From NCBI RefSeq assembly GCF_958298935.1, contig NC_084923.1, forward strand, positions 25,086,501 to 25,150,500: a stretch of 64,000 nt of DNA, in the 5' to 3' direction. Below, piece by piece: positions 36,501 to 48,853 of the stretch. Below the pieces are notes generated by a model that was not told the DNA's origin, searched no databases, and worked only from the letters and a program-made list of their open reading frames with translations. Made by a program: the position numbers and the translations under genes. Position 1 is the stretch's first letter. Every line of letters begins with the position of its first letter. This stretch comes from Phragmites australis (Eukaryota > Streptophyta > Magnoliopsida > Poales > Poaceae).

Positions 36501-38779
36501 CAGATAGCTAAAGAGGAGGAGAAGGGTGTGTACTTAAATTTTCTGAATTTCCTTATCAATGATAGCATCTATCTTCTTGATGAGAGCTTGAACAAAATTC
36601 TTGAACTAAAAGAAATAGAGGCTGAAATGGCTAACACCGTTGAGTGGGAGCGCAGACCCGCTCAAGAAAGAGAGGAACGTCTACGTGTATTTCATCAGTG
36701 GGAGAATGTTAGTCTTGTTGACCATGGTTTTCCAATTCCCTCTGTCTGCTTTGTAGTCCTTTTCTTGAGTGAGTTTCTGATCTACTATGTATATTCACTT
36801 TCCAGATTGTTCGATTTGACATGAAGCTGGCCAATGAGGATGTTGGGATGCTTGCATTTACTTCAGAACAAATTCCAGCACCTTTCCTTCTCCCTGAAAT
36901 TGTAAGATCATGAAACCATATCCTTGTTTCCAACAATATGTCATCGTGCACTATGTTATTAACATAGGGCATTATACAAAATTATAATTTGAACATACTG
37001 ACTGTTATTTTGCACTAGCACACAATATTATTTTCTTGTAATATCCAAATGGGAGTCATTGTTAGACTATCCTTTTTATGTTGAATAGTTTGATAACCCT
37101 TTTTTCTTATTAAGGTGGAAAGGGTGGCGAGCATGCTTAATTACTTCCTCTTGCAACTTGCTGGTCCCCAGAGGAAATCTCTTACTGTAAAGGATCCTGA
37201 GAAGTATGAGTTCAAGCCGAAGCAGCTATTGAAACAGGTGCCATGGAGAGATTTAACTTTTCTTCACACTTTTTTTTATATCTTCTTTGCTGATAGCTCT
37301 TGTTGGGTTTCATCTCTAGCCTACCCCATCTCTCTTGGGACAAAAGCTTTGCTGCTGCTGCTGCTGTTGCCGTCGTCATTGTTGTTCTGTGTTCTTGTTT
37401 GTCTTCTTTACTGTCTTTCCATTGTAGATTGCCACCATCTATGTCCATATCTCAAGGGGCGATAAGGAAGTGATCTTCCCAGTTGCAATCTCGAAAGATG
37501 GCAGATCATACAATGACCAGGTAATTTCTGTTTGTTTATCCAGTTAGAGTTTTCTTCTGTACTAGTAGTCTGACTATTGTCTATCCGTTGCAGTTGTTTG
37601 CTAGCGCTACTAATATTCTGTGGAAGATTGGTGGAGATCCCCAGATCATACAGGAGTTTATGCAACTTGCTGGTAAGGCAAAAGCTGCTGCTTCTGAGGC
37701 TTTGGATGCTGAGGCGATCCTTGGGGACATACCAGATGAATTTCTTGATCCAATTCAGGTACTGCAGCGTTATTTCCAACAAATATCATCCTTGTCTTCT
37801 CTGCGATTAAGAGGTTTCTAAGTTGAAATGGAATGGAAGGTATCCGGTAGTCATTCGGTTGATTGTTTTGGGATGATGACTATACCTTCTAAATAATTCG
37901 GCTCATTTTCTTTCTTTTCTATTCTTTTTCTTTCTTTCTTTCTTTCTTTTTTGCTTGGGTTTGAATTCAGCAAGTCTAATCTCCAAGCTTTTTATATCAA
38001 CTCCAGTATACACAATTATGCATGTACTCTGGTTTCAGGATGATCAGCTCATCGGACCACCTCATGACTACAGCTTAGCGGCTCTATTGTCTTGTTCTTT
38101 AGCTTCGTAGAGTTAGGACAGCAGCACCTTGCAGCCTTAAGCAGTGACAGTGTTGAGCGTTTTGAAAAACTTTTTATCATAGTAACTACGATTCTAGGTA
38201 CTGGATGGGCTTTTCTGGATGAGCAAGGACCTAAAGGCTGATGAGCTCCTGAATTAGAATAGTGTACTAGCTAATCTTATTCACACTCTTAACAATACTA
38301 TTTTTTTTTTGTCTGGAGCATTCTGAATCTAAACATGAGTTCATCATGCTATGTGTTGGCTATAATTCTTCTATGCATTTAGTCCGAAACTTGCTACTTC
38401 TGCTAAACAATATGTGATCTTGTCTTGCAGTATACTCTGATGAAAGATCCTGTCATACTGCCATCATCTAGGGTCACAATAGATCGACCCGTTATTATCA
38501 GGCATTTGCTAAGTGATCCTGTAAGTACTGGTTTTCTAATTCATTAGTCTCCCTAAACTGTTGATGCAAACTCAGTGCCATGCGGTGGCACTAATCTGAC
38601 GCGTTGTTTTACAGACTGACCCATTTAACCGCTCCCACCTCACTCAAGACATGTTGATACCGAATACGGAGCTCAAGTCACAGATAGAAGAATTTATCCG
38701 GTCCCAGCACTCGAGAAAGCGAACGGCTGCCGAATCGGAGATTGGTGAAGCGGATGGCGCTGCTGATATGGCCATTTAA
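30502..38779 (+). CDS. UFD2: Ubiquitin conjugation factor E4 (U-box E3/E4 ligase)
   Basis: This E4 enzyme extends ubiquitin chains on already tagged substrates, working with an E2 and usually the CDC48 pathway. Sixteen coding exons follow GT-AG rules and join in frame: 30502-31346, 32687-32891, 33550-33701, 33808-34099, 34599-34754, 35591-35794, 35922-36034, 36123-36237, 36341-36430, 36504-36707, 36806-36901, 37115-37237, 37428-37520, 37594-37758, 38431-38520, 38615-38779. The product is 1035 residues, close to the plant family length. The N-terminus has [14 protein letters not shown]. The long helical Ufd2 core includes [60 protein letters not shown] and [17 protein letters not shown]. The C-terminal U-box (about residues 943-1018) holds [21 protein letters not shown] and DPFNRSHLT. 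The start ATG has strong context (GCCGATGG). Rice and Arabidopsis homologues are called PUB1/UFD2. All exons look intact. Confidence 0.96.
31536..31774. mobile_element. Stowaway-type MITE in E4 intron 1
   Basis: 239 bp bounded by TA on both sides (31534-31535 and 31775-31776). The ends are CTCCATCCTATCTCAAAT and, inverted, CTCCCTCTGATCCCAAAT, with inner matches GTAAGTCCAT. This is the Stowaway (Tc1/mariner-related) pattern. It is non-coding. Confidence 0.85.
34198..34449. mobile_element. Stowaway-type MITE in E4 intron 4
   Basis: 252 bp between TA dinucleotides (34196-34197 and 34450-34451). The terminal inverted repeats are CACTCTGTCAAAAAATATAA and, on the other strand, CTACCTCTGTCCAAGAATAC. 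It is non-coding and sits between exons 4 and 5. Confidence 0.8.
35096..35570. repeat. Tandem duplication of about 238 bp in E4 intron 5
   Basis: Copy 1 (about 35096-35333) and copy 2 (about 35334-35570) share long blocks such as TTTCCTTTCGTGCTTAATGT and GATATTCTGGTTTACCAT with small differences. The duplication does not touch the splice sites of exons 5 and 6. Confidence 0.85.
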
Positions 38780-40432
38780 ATTGCCAGGAGCAGAGGATGG
38801 AGCACTATTTTTTTTTTGGCGGGGGGGGGGGGGGGGTGTGGGGAATTGGTTTATTATTGGTCCTTGTCGAAGCTGATTATGTTGGTTCCCCAGCTTCTGC
38901 CCCCATGGTCTCAATTCTTTGTAAATTTTGGAACTGCACACTGCAAATCAAAGTTTATCCATACAAGTATAATACAGCAAGTCTGGTCTCGAAAATTGTA
39001 CATTGTCACCCAGTGATATGGCTACGACAAACATAGTCATGTTTCTGCTTCTCTGCCTTGTTAGGCATAAGGAGCGTTCGCTTATCTGAGGCAAGCCAAC
39101 AGCAGCCGTGGAAGCCTGTAATCATCGGCGGTCTCCACCGCCTCCTTGCCTCGCTGTCACTGCACGATGATGGTGCCGTTGTGCTGGCACACGGCCATCT
39201 AATGCTGCCAAACGAAGGTGCCGCCTCCGCGGAGGCTGTGGCGCAGGTAAGCGGGGCACGCGACGCCGCGGCAGGGAGTCATAATAGGTCATGGAGAAGC
39301 GCATGTTTTCCAGTAGCAAGGGGACTGAGATCCTCTGCATGGAAGAAGCCAATGCAAAGAGGCTATAGTCCTCTGCATTAAGTGAACATGCACCATCTGA
39401 TAAAAACAGAGAGCTCAGATCTGTCGCTACAGTACCCTGTGAACAGTAAATTTCGTCGCCACAGTACTGTTGCTACACTATTTACTACGGCACTATTAAT
39501 TAGTGCAGGCTACTGTAGCTATTGACTCGTTACACTGTTTGCACAGTGATTCTCTGTATTAATCACGATTAAGGTAGAGGATCGGGGTCCGTAGCAACGT
39601 GGGGGATTTGGTTCAGCGATTTGACCCTCTGGATTCCACAAAATCGTGCTTGGATGGAATGAACCACGAAATCGTGGTTACATGGTAAGGTGGTGTTACT
39701 TTTGATGATTCGACATGTGTTACCTGCAAGTCTCTCTGCCTCTCGCCGCCGTCGCCGGTGTGCGCCACCGCCCTCTCGATCACAGAAAGCTCCTCTGCTG
39801 CCTCAACTACCCAACCAACCACTTGCCCCTTGCCCATCCATGAACAGGCAGTCTCACAGAGCCACACCGGCACACTGAACACATGTTTTTCTCTAGCTGC
39901 TCCTGTTGCCGGATCAGTAAAGATAGGGTCTTTGCGCACAACACAAGTTTTTTCTCTCTAGATGCTCTTGATTACCAGAGGTTGGAACACGTGTTCTTTC
40001 TGGAGTTGGGGGTGTTTGAATCGGTGCCTCCCAGGAGAATGAAATAACAAAGTGAAACAAATGGATTATCCATTGGATCAAACAAGAGTACAAGACTACA
40101 TTTTGAAGTTAGACACAAATTCAAAACAATCGATCCAAAATGTAGTGCGTTATACATAATACAAAAAAACATTGTACATAATACATGTAGTGCATGCTAG
40201 AATGCATGAACTTGAAAATGTTTAGTTGTAAAGTTTGATCATTTGTGAACAACATAAAGTAATTAAGATTATAAATCTGAATATATGTGCACAAAACTTA
40301 GTCATTTTTGTGCAGTGCAGAAATGTACCTTTTCTTTCACAACCGTTTGCAAACTCATGCACTCTAGCATGTTTTAGATGTACGAATTATTGTGTGCATA
40401 AGTGCACTTTTTTTTTTCACTCATGGTGCAAA
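38780..40432. other. E4 3' untranslated region and intergenic sequence
   Basis: The 3' untranslated region begins after the TAA at 38777-38779 and contains a 16-base G run at 38821-38836. A GC-rich patch at 39110-39300 gives ORFs on both strands with no recognisable motif. At 39410-39550 the sequence repeats CTACAGTA-like words. No polyadenylation site could be chosen with confidence. Confidence 0.4.
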
Positions 40433-40435
40433 TAT

Positions 40436-41929
40436 CACTACTACGTAACATAATCATTATCGGTTCAAAACTAACATCACTGCCGGGTTTGAAGTCGGCA
40501 GTGATAATCATGAACCGCAGTAATAGTAAGTATCACAGCCGGTTCAAGTTTTGAACCGACAATGATAATCCAACTATCACTGCCGGTTCTAGCCTTGAAC
40601 CGGCAGTGATAATCCATCTACATGTGCAGAAAATACTCTATCGTGAACTCTTTGGCATGCGGATATATCTCAAGTTTGATCTCAAACTTGAGACAGAAGC
40701 CTTATACTGAAATGTTCATGGTTAAGTAGTTTATATCTAAATCTAAATTCTTAGCAGAATCTCAATCAGTATTAGAATCAATGTGTCATACGGTGCAAAA
40801 CTGATCAAAGCTCCTAGCTCTTGGTAGAGCGGTTTTGCATCGCAAGGCACACTGATCCCCATACTCAAACTTGATCCTAATTTGAAACTACACATGCTCA
40901 AGCTTGATCCTAATTTGCAACTACAATCTTGTTGAAACTGCAATGACAAATAGGAATGGATGTTGCAAAGTTGTTATACCAGGAGCTCTTCAGCTTGGTA
41001 TCTAGGCTTGTAGTATTGCACCATACGTCAAAGAGCTCTTGGTACAACAATATTGTGCCATCCATTTTACATATTGTGATATCCGAGTGATAATTGTATA
41101 TATAAATGAATGGCGAAAACACAATCATCTTGAAACAAATGCATTTTCTGCTACTCATTTAGATCCGTCTATTGCCATAATTTTGAACACTCAACTTACC
41201 ATTCATTTAGTTGGGGAGACGGAGATGGGGAGATGGGCTCGGGAGACGGCAAGGTTGGTGACGGGCTCAGGAGATAGGGTGACATGCTTAGGAGACAGGT
41301 AGACACACGACTCGAGCTCAGGGAAACGAGGCGACAGGGTAGGTAGACAATGAGGGCTCGGGGAAACGAGGGTGGCTGTGAGGTGGCTCAGGCTCGGGAG
41401 ACGGCGACAGCCTCGGAGGATGTTGAGAATGGCCCGAGGGGTAGAGATGGTCCAAGTGGTGATGGTGACCATCGCACCACTTTAATTACCACTACCCCTC
41501 AGGAGCGTCTTCTGGAGATTGGGAGTGAAGTGAGATCGAAAGCGAACTGAGGGAGACTATCTCGAGTTTATAGAAGCATTATCATTGACGATTCATATTC
41601 GCTCAATTATTGTTCCGTCGGTGAGATTATGAACTGGCATATCATTGCCAGTTTGGAATACAATCGACAGAGATAAGGATTACATTGCTAGTTCGTATTG
41701 GCTCAATTTTTTGCTCTGATGGTGAGCTTATGGATCGACAGCGATAAGGATTATCACTACCGGTTCATGGCTCGAACCGGCAGTGATATCAACTATCACT
41801 GTCGGTTCTTAATGGCTCACAATTAGATCTGTCGGTTTAGCTTATGAACAACAGTGGTGCTTTATTACTACTGGTTATTTCTGAACTAGAAGTGAAAGAG
41901 GGGCAGGGATGACCCTTTGTGTAGTAGTG
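40436..41929. mobile_element. Non-autonomous CACTA (En/Spm) transposon, 1494 bp
   Basis: It starts CACTACTACG and ends GTGTAGTAGTG (CACTACTACAC inverted). It is flanked by a 3-bp duplication TAT (40433-40435 and 41930-41932), exactly as expected for CACTA elements. Subterminal repeats of the type TATCACTGCCGGTTC occur in both orientations at 40480-40610 and 41740-41815. The internal part is non-coding, with GCTCGGGAGACGG-like repeats at 41220-41400. It must depend on a transposase made elsewhere. Confidence 0.92.
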
Positions 41930-41944
41930 TATTGCTAGTTTGTA

Positions 41945-43700
41945 GGACTGAGGAATGCAACTAGAGGGGGAGGGTGAATAGGAGCCTCACCAACTTCTTG
42001 GATGGCCTATCATAATCTTTCACCCAAAGCGCCTCAAATCAAAACGCGGAAGCTAGAAACTGAGAGAAACAAGAATAATCACACCAAAAATCTCCATAAA
42101 GAACATAGCTCCAATGGATGGATCCTAACCCTAGGTTCCATAGAAATCCATTCCAAGTGTCATAGCTCAAACAAACTTGCAATTGAAAGAAGAAACACTT
42201 AAATCCAAAGAACTAGGTACCGAGTGAAGAAATTCTCCAAAGTGATGGATCTAGAGGTAAGGGGTGTTTCAAGACCAACTTATAGATGATTCTTATCCCT
42301 CTAAAAACAAGAAGAATAGCTTCAACACAATGCAAAAATTCAACTCTAAAAATGAAAATCGCAACAAAGCCGGAAAAGTTGCAATCATGCGAGGGAGCCA
42401 AGAGAGAAACTAGAAGGAGACGAACACAAGCGTAAGAGAAAACATAATATTCATTACTTGCAAAGGAACACCCTATTTTCGATGGATTACAAAGTATTTT
42501 TGGATACACAATTCTCACCTAAACTATAGGCTAAGATCTTCTCTTTCTCTTCTAAAGTTATAGCACACCACTCTCAATGGCTGGCTCAAGTAGGCTCTCA
42601 CACCCCTCCCTCCATATTTATAGGTTTTGGGAGCTTCCTTGGATGCTATGTTTCCTAAATTCCTTGCCCCTCAAGTAATCTAGATTTCTTGCTCTCCAAA
42701 TTACCTAGCTTTCTTGCTTCTCAAGTAACATTCTCGATCATGACACATGTACTCCATCTTGCGATCTTGATCGCTGGTAAGTCTCTCCCGCTCTTGATCC
42801 CTTAAGCCACCTTGTCACTTTCACCGGCATCTCTTTCGCTTGACTTTGTCAACACGCCGTCTTCATCCATATTCTCATGTTTTGCTTGCTCTCCACATGT
42901 ACAGCTATGACCATCCTTGCCTCTGCTCGTCCCTCCTTAATCGTCTGGCACCAAGCACCCTGCTTAGCCCCGATCATCCCGTCGTCGACCGCCAAATTGC
43001 ATTTATCACTTACACATCATAAGACAAGCACACAAGTTTCTACAACTACATTTCTCTCCATATCTAGTTAGTCATAATTAAAATTCTCTATCAAAAGCTC
43101 ATCAAAAAAATCATGAACACCGGATATTCCGGCGTTAGCAGTAGTACAAGCATCAGAACATCGTGCGTGTATAACTCCATTTCTCTCCTCGTACCGAAGG
43201 AATACTTCTGGAAAATGCTCTGGCGAAGCATCCGGCGTCCATAACTTCAATCACCAGACCATCTAGCGTGTATAATTCCATCTTCCATTGAACCAAAGGA
43301 ATCTTCTGGAAAATGCTCCGGTGAAGCCTCCGACGTGCACAACTGCAAGCACCGTACCATCTGGCGTGTAACCCCGACTTCTGGGATGCTCCGACATGCA
43401 CAATTTCTCCATCACCGGATCATCTGGCGTGTACAAGTGCCTCTACGTTGGACCATCCGGTGTGTACATATTTCTTAGGACTTATCCAACTCAATCAAAT
43501 CTTTGTCCCGACTTTGATGGTTTCTTCATGTGTACATCCATGACACCTACTAAAGTACATACTTGACAAATATGTTAGTCTCATTAACTATGTTATCAAT
43601 GACTTATCATATATAAATTAAGGTACATATCCACTTGTAGTTTCTTCTTGGCTACCGTACTATTTTTCCACACTTGAAAATGTTCCAATATTTACAAATA
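41945..43700 (-). repeat. LTR-like sequence in minus orientation
   Basis: Read on the minus strand, it ends with CTATTCACCCTCCCCCTCTAG, the typical 3' end of a class of grass LTRs, close to 41945. A TATA box (CTATAAATATGG, minus strand) lies at 42612-42623. The part at 43110-43460 consists of diverged copies of ACCATCTGGCGTGTA-like words spaced 50-110 bp apart. The left edge near 41945 is good; the right edge near 43.6-43.7 kb is a guess. No internal domain is seen. Confidence 0.45.
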
Positions 43701-43857
43701 TTTGGACCCAGTCTTGTTTCTTTGTTTTGTTGACATGGGGGTTCACCCACTTTTGTTGCGACCATAATTACAATTGTTGACGGACACCACAGCATGTTAC
43801 CTAGAATGGATGATGGCAGAATTCATTAGGAATCCACATGTAATGTTTAGGGCGAAG

Positions 43858-44380
43858 TAGGGTTGTTAAAAAAGTTTGAGGCTCACGAGATACTCAAACT
43901 TGACTCACTATAGGCTCGATTTGAGACCATAAAGCCAAGCTCAAACCTAGTCACAAGCTTGCGAGCATGTTGAACTCAAACACGAATAGCTCATCAAAAG
44001 ATCGGCTAACTCTAATTGCTTTCTGTCGAGGCAAAATCTGTGTCTATTCACTTTAGCCAAGTTCATTTTTATTAACCTCACCATCCAACCTAAAGTCCAA
44101 TTGCCCAACCTCAAGACCACATGACTACATACACATGTGACTCTTAAATAGGGCTATCAAAAAAGCTCGAGACTCGCGAGCTACTCGAACTCGACTCGCT
44201 CTAGACTCGATTCGAGCTCGGCTCGAGACCCTAATAAGTCAATCTCAAGCCTGGTTGTAGGCTCGGCTAGATCTTTAGCTTAGATCAAACTCGGCTTGAT
44301 TTTATATCAAGCTCAAGCTTGAGGCGACGGGCACGCTCGAGCTCGACTCATTGATAGCCCTAACTGGAAGCTCGGCAAAA
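43858..44380. repeat. Two diverged copies of a CTCGA-rich repeat
   Basis: 43858-44000 and 44150-44380 share the order GGG(T/C)T(G/A)T(T/C)AAAAAAG, then G(C/T)T(C/T)GAG.CTC.CGAG.TACTC and GACTCGCT. The second copy is richer in CTCGA. This is probably a small transposon or simple-sequence family. The remaining sequence from 43.7 to 45.2 kb has no recognised gene. Confidence 0.4.
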
Positions 44381-45203
44381 GCTAGGTTGTCAAAGATCTG
44401 TACAATTACCCGTGCATACCTTGGTGACCTCCACTACTTAAATATGGTCATCAAGGAGGGTCTAAGGTTACATCCACCTATCTATAATCTATAACATATA
44501 CTATCACGCCAAGATTCGGTGAGTTCTCAGGCTAGGAGGTTCCTATAGCTATTGTTCCCCATCACTGATGAGCGGGCCTTCTCCCTAGGCGCCCTTGTCC
44601 ACGCGTCCCCATGGTTCCACATCGATTGGTGGGTTGTGGCTTCCATCCGGACCCTGACACCTCACAACATGGTGTGTGGCGCGCGTCTCCAGCCGCTGAC
44701 TCGCTAGCAAGTGAAAGAAGCCGTTAAGTGTACATATGTGTTTGTGTTTTCAATTTAACTCTCGATTTTATGTACAAGCACAAAGTGGTCTAAAAAAATT
44801 CTAAACGTGTTCAAAAGAAAACTAGATCTCACTAGTAACCTGTTTTAGTTGGTTTGACCCAAAAGCATGCACCAATATTTAATTAAAACTCTCTAAAGAA
44901 GTCTACTTTTATAACTTCTAGCTATTTTAATATATCAAATAAATTCTCAAAAACCTGAAAAAATTCACTAATATTCTTCTCATGTGATCTAATAATCTTT
45001 AAAAATATTACCATTCCTATGTTATTTGGTGAAAAGTAAGTACTTTGTAATGCTCTATTTATATATATTTTTATTATTTCATGTGATATTCTCGGACATC
45101 GATACACTATTTGTGTGATCGAACAAAGTGCAATATCAAAAGATAAAGATAATGGGTAAAAGCCACATATGTCTCACATGCGAAGGTGAGTCAACGCTAT
45201 TGC

Positions 45204-48200
45204 CAGGGGCGGGCCCACGTTGGGTCATGGGTGTACAGATGTACACCCAAATATTTGTGCAAAATTTTTCTATATATACTAGTACATATGAAGTATTAGA
45301 TATTGAGCAAAAATAGCAAGCCAATACAGCCGAACGTGGCCAGCGTGCTAGCTTCTGACCTCCCACCCGGCCACCCCATGGTCCCCATCAACCCACCCAA
45401 CCATCTAACAGCCCAAGCCCATGCTGGCTCCCTGCCTACTGGCTTGCTGCCTCCCCAAACCCCACGGCCCACGCCAGTACGCCACACCAACAGCTCAAGT
45501 GCTCCACGCTCCACAATCCACATCTCGCTTCCACGAAACCTAGAATATGGTCGGCGCTAGCGGCGGAGGCGGCGCGGAGGCCAGCAGCTTTGGTGGCACG
45601 GGTGCCAGCGACGGGCACAGCGGCGGCGGTGCGGGCATCGGCGGCGGCGGCACGAGTAGGGCAGTGGCTAGCGCGAGCCTGGGCGCAGGTGCTGAGGGCT
45701 CTGTCTCCATTGGTGAGTGTGACCCAGCTTCCATGCTTGCTTGAAATGTAAGAAGGAAAATCTGTCAAGTACTAACCAAATTACAAGCAATCAAATTTAG
45801 CTCCAACTGTCCAACAGTGTACGACTCCATCTTCTTAGATTAGTGACTTACTGAGTTGCAACAAAACAATTATCACTACTTCTCCATGAAGAAAATGGCA
45901 CCATTGCTTTCATCCATCATTTTACCCCAGTCCTCAGACATCATGTTCACATCCATAGGTCATAGGACCAGCTGGTGATCTGTTGCTAAATAGGAGATTT
46001 GTATTGAAGTTACTAAATTAAACTTGCTAATTTTGATGTGAAATGCAAGTGTGCGGGACAGAGCATGGTGTTCTTTTTTGTTCACTGATGTTGTTATTCT
46101 CATTGTTTGTCACATGCTCAATTGCTCACTTTTTTTTCTTCTAGAGGGGATTATGAAGTCATTTGGGCAGTCTATTAAGAGAAAGACAATTGATTTGAAA
46201 ACTCTGTGGAGTAAAGCTGCAAAGTCAAAAAAGACTGAAATCAATTCATCTTCTCCTTCCATTCAATTGCCTGTGCCTGACAATGAGATTGAGATTGCTG
46301 CTAGCACGGAACCTGATCTCCCAGTTCCATTGTCCACAATCATTGAAAATGATGACAATGATGATGCAGTTCATGAAGAGGCTGAAGAGAATGAAGCGGG
46401 TCAAGTGGATGACAGTGATGATGGAATTTATGATGTTGACTTGCTTCCGCGTGATCCTGGGAAGAGGATTCCAATTGCAGATTATGATATCAATGATCAA
46501 GATAGGGTGAGAAGGAGATTCATTGCATTGGGGCCTTGTCAACCACGGGATCATAATTTTGAAAGAAGAATGATTGGAGGTATGCGTCGATTTGTGCCTA
46601 CTTGGTTTGATACTTATAATTGGATTGAGTATAGTGTGGATAGAGAGGCTGCATTTTGCTTTGTTTGTTATTTGTTCAAGGATAATAGTCGTGCTGGTGG
46701 AGATGCTTTTGTGAATGGAGGATTTAAAAATTGGAACCATAAAGAGGCATTTAAGAAACATGTTGGTGATATTAATAGTGCTCACAATCAAGCTCAAGAG
46801 AAATACGATTTATTTGTGAAACCTAAAACATCAATTGAGCAGTCATTTGCTTCGACAACCAAACAGTACAAGGTTCTTTACATAGCCCGCTTGACATGGT
46901 CACTTAGGTGCATAAGGTTTCTCTTGAGACAAGGGTTGGCTTTTCGTGGGCATGATGAAAGTGAAGATTCTAAAAATAAAGGAAATTTCCTTGAGCTTTT
47001 AAATTTTCTAGCAAATAATTTTCAAGAAGTTAACAAGGTGGTTCTAAAGAATGCTCCGAAAAAAAATAAAATGATAGACCACAAGATACAAAAGGATCTC
47101 ATAAGCTCTTGTGCCAAGGAAACTACTAAGCTTATTATGGAGGATCTTGGTAATGAACATTTTTCGATACTTGCTGATGAATCTAGTGATGTGTCCCTAA
47201 ATGAACAATTGGCTCTTTGCTTGCGCTATGTTGATAAAAAGGGAAAGCCAGTTGAGAGATTTCTTGGTGTTGTCAATGTTGAAGACACTACATCTTCAAC
47301 ACTAAAAACTGCAATTGGAAATTTGCTTATGGGTCATCAGTTGAGCTTTTCGATGGTCCGTGGGCAAGGATATGATGGAGCTAGTAACATGAAGGGTCAC
47401 ATTAATGGTTTGAAGAAACTTATTATGGATGAGTCTCCTTCTGCTTATTATATTCACTGCTTTGCTCATCAACTTCAATTAACTCTTGTTGCTGTTGCTA
47501 AGGAGAGTGGTGATTGTCAATGGTTTTTTCAACAACTTTTATATTTATTAAATGTTCTTGGGAATTCTTGTAAGAAGATAAGAATGCTTCGAGTGGCTCA
47601 AGCCGAGTCTATCATTGAATCATTGGAATTGGGTGAACTTGAAACCGGTCAGGGTTTGAATCAAGAGATGGGATTGGGAAGGCCAGGTGATACAAGGTGG
47701 GGATCTCACTATAAAACTATATTGCATATTATTGCTTTGTACCAACCAATTCGGAATGTTCTCATCAAGATTGGGGAAGACTATAGTGGGACGGAGGCTA
47801 TATCGGCTCAAACTATGTTGACATCATTTGAGTCATTTGAGTTTGTTTTCATGTTGCATTTGATGGAAGAAATATTTGGGTACACAGATGACTTATGCAA
47901 TGCTTTGCAAAAGAGGGAACAAGATATTGTTAATGCTATTTCTCTTGTTTATACCACAAAGGAACAATTGCAGTTATTGCGGGAAGATGGTGGATGGGAT
48001 ACTTTCTTTCAAGGTGTCATTTCTTTTTGTGTGAAGCATAAGATCAAAATTGCTGATATGGATGGTCGCTACAAGCTGGTTGGAAGATCTGCAAGGTTCT
48101 ATGGTAAAGTTACAAATAAACACCGCTTTCATGTTGATATGTTTTTGGGTGTCATTGATAGACAACTTCGAGAGCTTAATGACCGGTTTGATGAGGTGAA

Positions 48201-48845
48201 CACAAAATTACTTATTTGCATGGCATCATTCAATCCTATTGATTCATTTGCTGCATTTGATAAGGAGAATTTGGTTAAGCTTGCTCGATTTTATCCTAAG
48301 GATTTCACAAAGGATGAAATGTTGAAACTTCCCAATCAACTAAGAAATTATATCGCAGATGTGCGAAGGGATGAGAGGTTTAAAGATGTGAAAAACCTTA
48401 CCGATCTTTCTATTAAGCTTGTTGAAACAAAGAAGAGTGGCACTTTCGAAGTTGTTTACAAGCTTATCAAATTGGTGCTAATTCTTCCTGTAGCGACAGC
48501 TAGTGTTGAGAGGGTGTTCTCTTCAATGACTTATGTGAAGAATAAGCTAAGGAATAAAATGAGGAGTCAATACATGAATGATTGTTTGGTCATTTTTATT
48601 GAGCGGGACTTCTTTTTGCAAGTTGAGGATGATGCCATCATAGCTGCATTTCAAAAGATGAAGAACCGTAAAGTTGAATTGTAATTTTGATTTTTTTTAG
48701 AGTTTGGATGCTGTCGTTATTATGAATAAGTTTTATTTTAGAGTTTGTATCTGGACGTTGTTTAATATTTATGGTTATAAAAAATTTTTTAGCTATACAT
48801 AATACTGTATGTACACCCAAATTCAAAAACCTGGGCCCGCCACTG
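45204..48845 (+). mobile_element. Intact hAT transposon, 3642 bp
   Basis: The ends are CAGGGGCGGGCCCA on the left and CAGTGGCGGGCCCA (inverted) on the right. They are flanked by a perfect 8-bp duplication GCTATTGC (45196-45203 and 48846-48853), the hAT hallmark. Subterminal words GTACACCCAAAT also recur inverted at both ends. Inside is a single plus-strand transposase gene with no stop or frameshift. The perfect duplication and open gene suggest a young, possibly autonomous copy. Confidence 0.95.
45547..48684 (+). CDS. hAT transposase, TTF zinc finger/ZMYM1-like
   Basis: Two-exon model: 45547-45712 and 46145-48684, donor G|GTGAGT and acceptor TTCTAG|AG, giving 901 residues. Exon 1 encodes a glycine-rich leader. 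If exon 1 is not used, translation can start at the ATG at 46153 (MKSFGQS, residue 59). Domains: a basic and then acidic linker; a TTF-type zinc finger near residues 215-270 (CFVC at about 227-230 with later histidines); a DUF4371/RNase H-like catalytic core with ILADES (Asp about 400) and GQGYDGASNM (Asp about 466); the C-x2-H pair of YIHCFAHQ (about 494-497); and near the C-terminus the catalytic Glu of ASVERVFSSM (about 844) within the hAT dimerisation domain. It excises and reinserts the element. Plant annotations often call such proteins zinc finger MYM-type protein 1-like. No stop codon or gap is seen. Confidence 0.9.
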
Positions 48846-48853
48846 GCTATTGC

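Noticed and set aside
43110..43460. CRISPR-like spaced repeats
   Set aside because: Repeats are diverged, irregularly spaced (about 50-110 bp) and lie in plant LTR-like DNA.
46051..46152. Start of the hAT transposase at 46051
   Set aside because: The codon is GTG and the sequence is T-rich intron with an acceptor at 46144. The spliced model or the ATG at 46153 is better.
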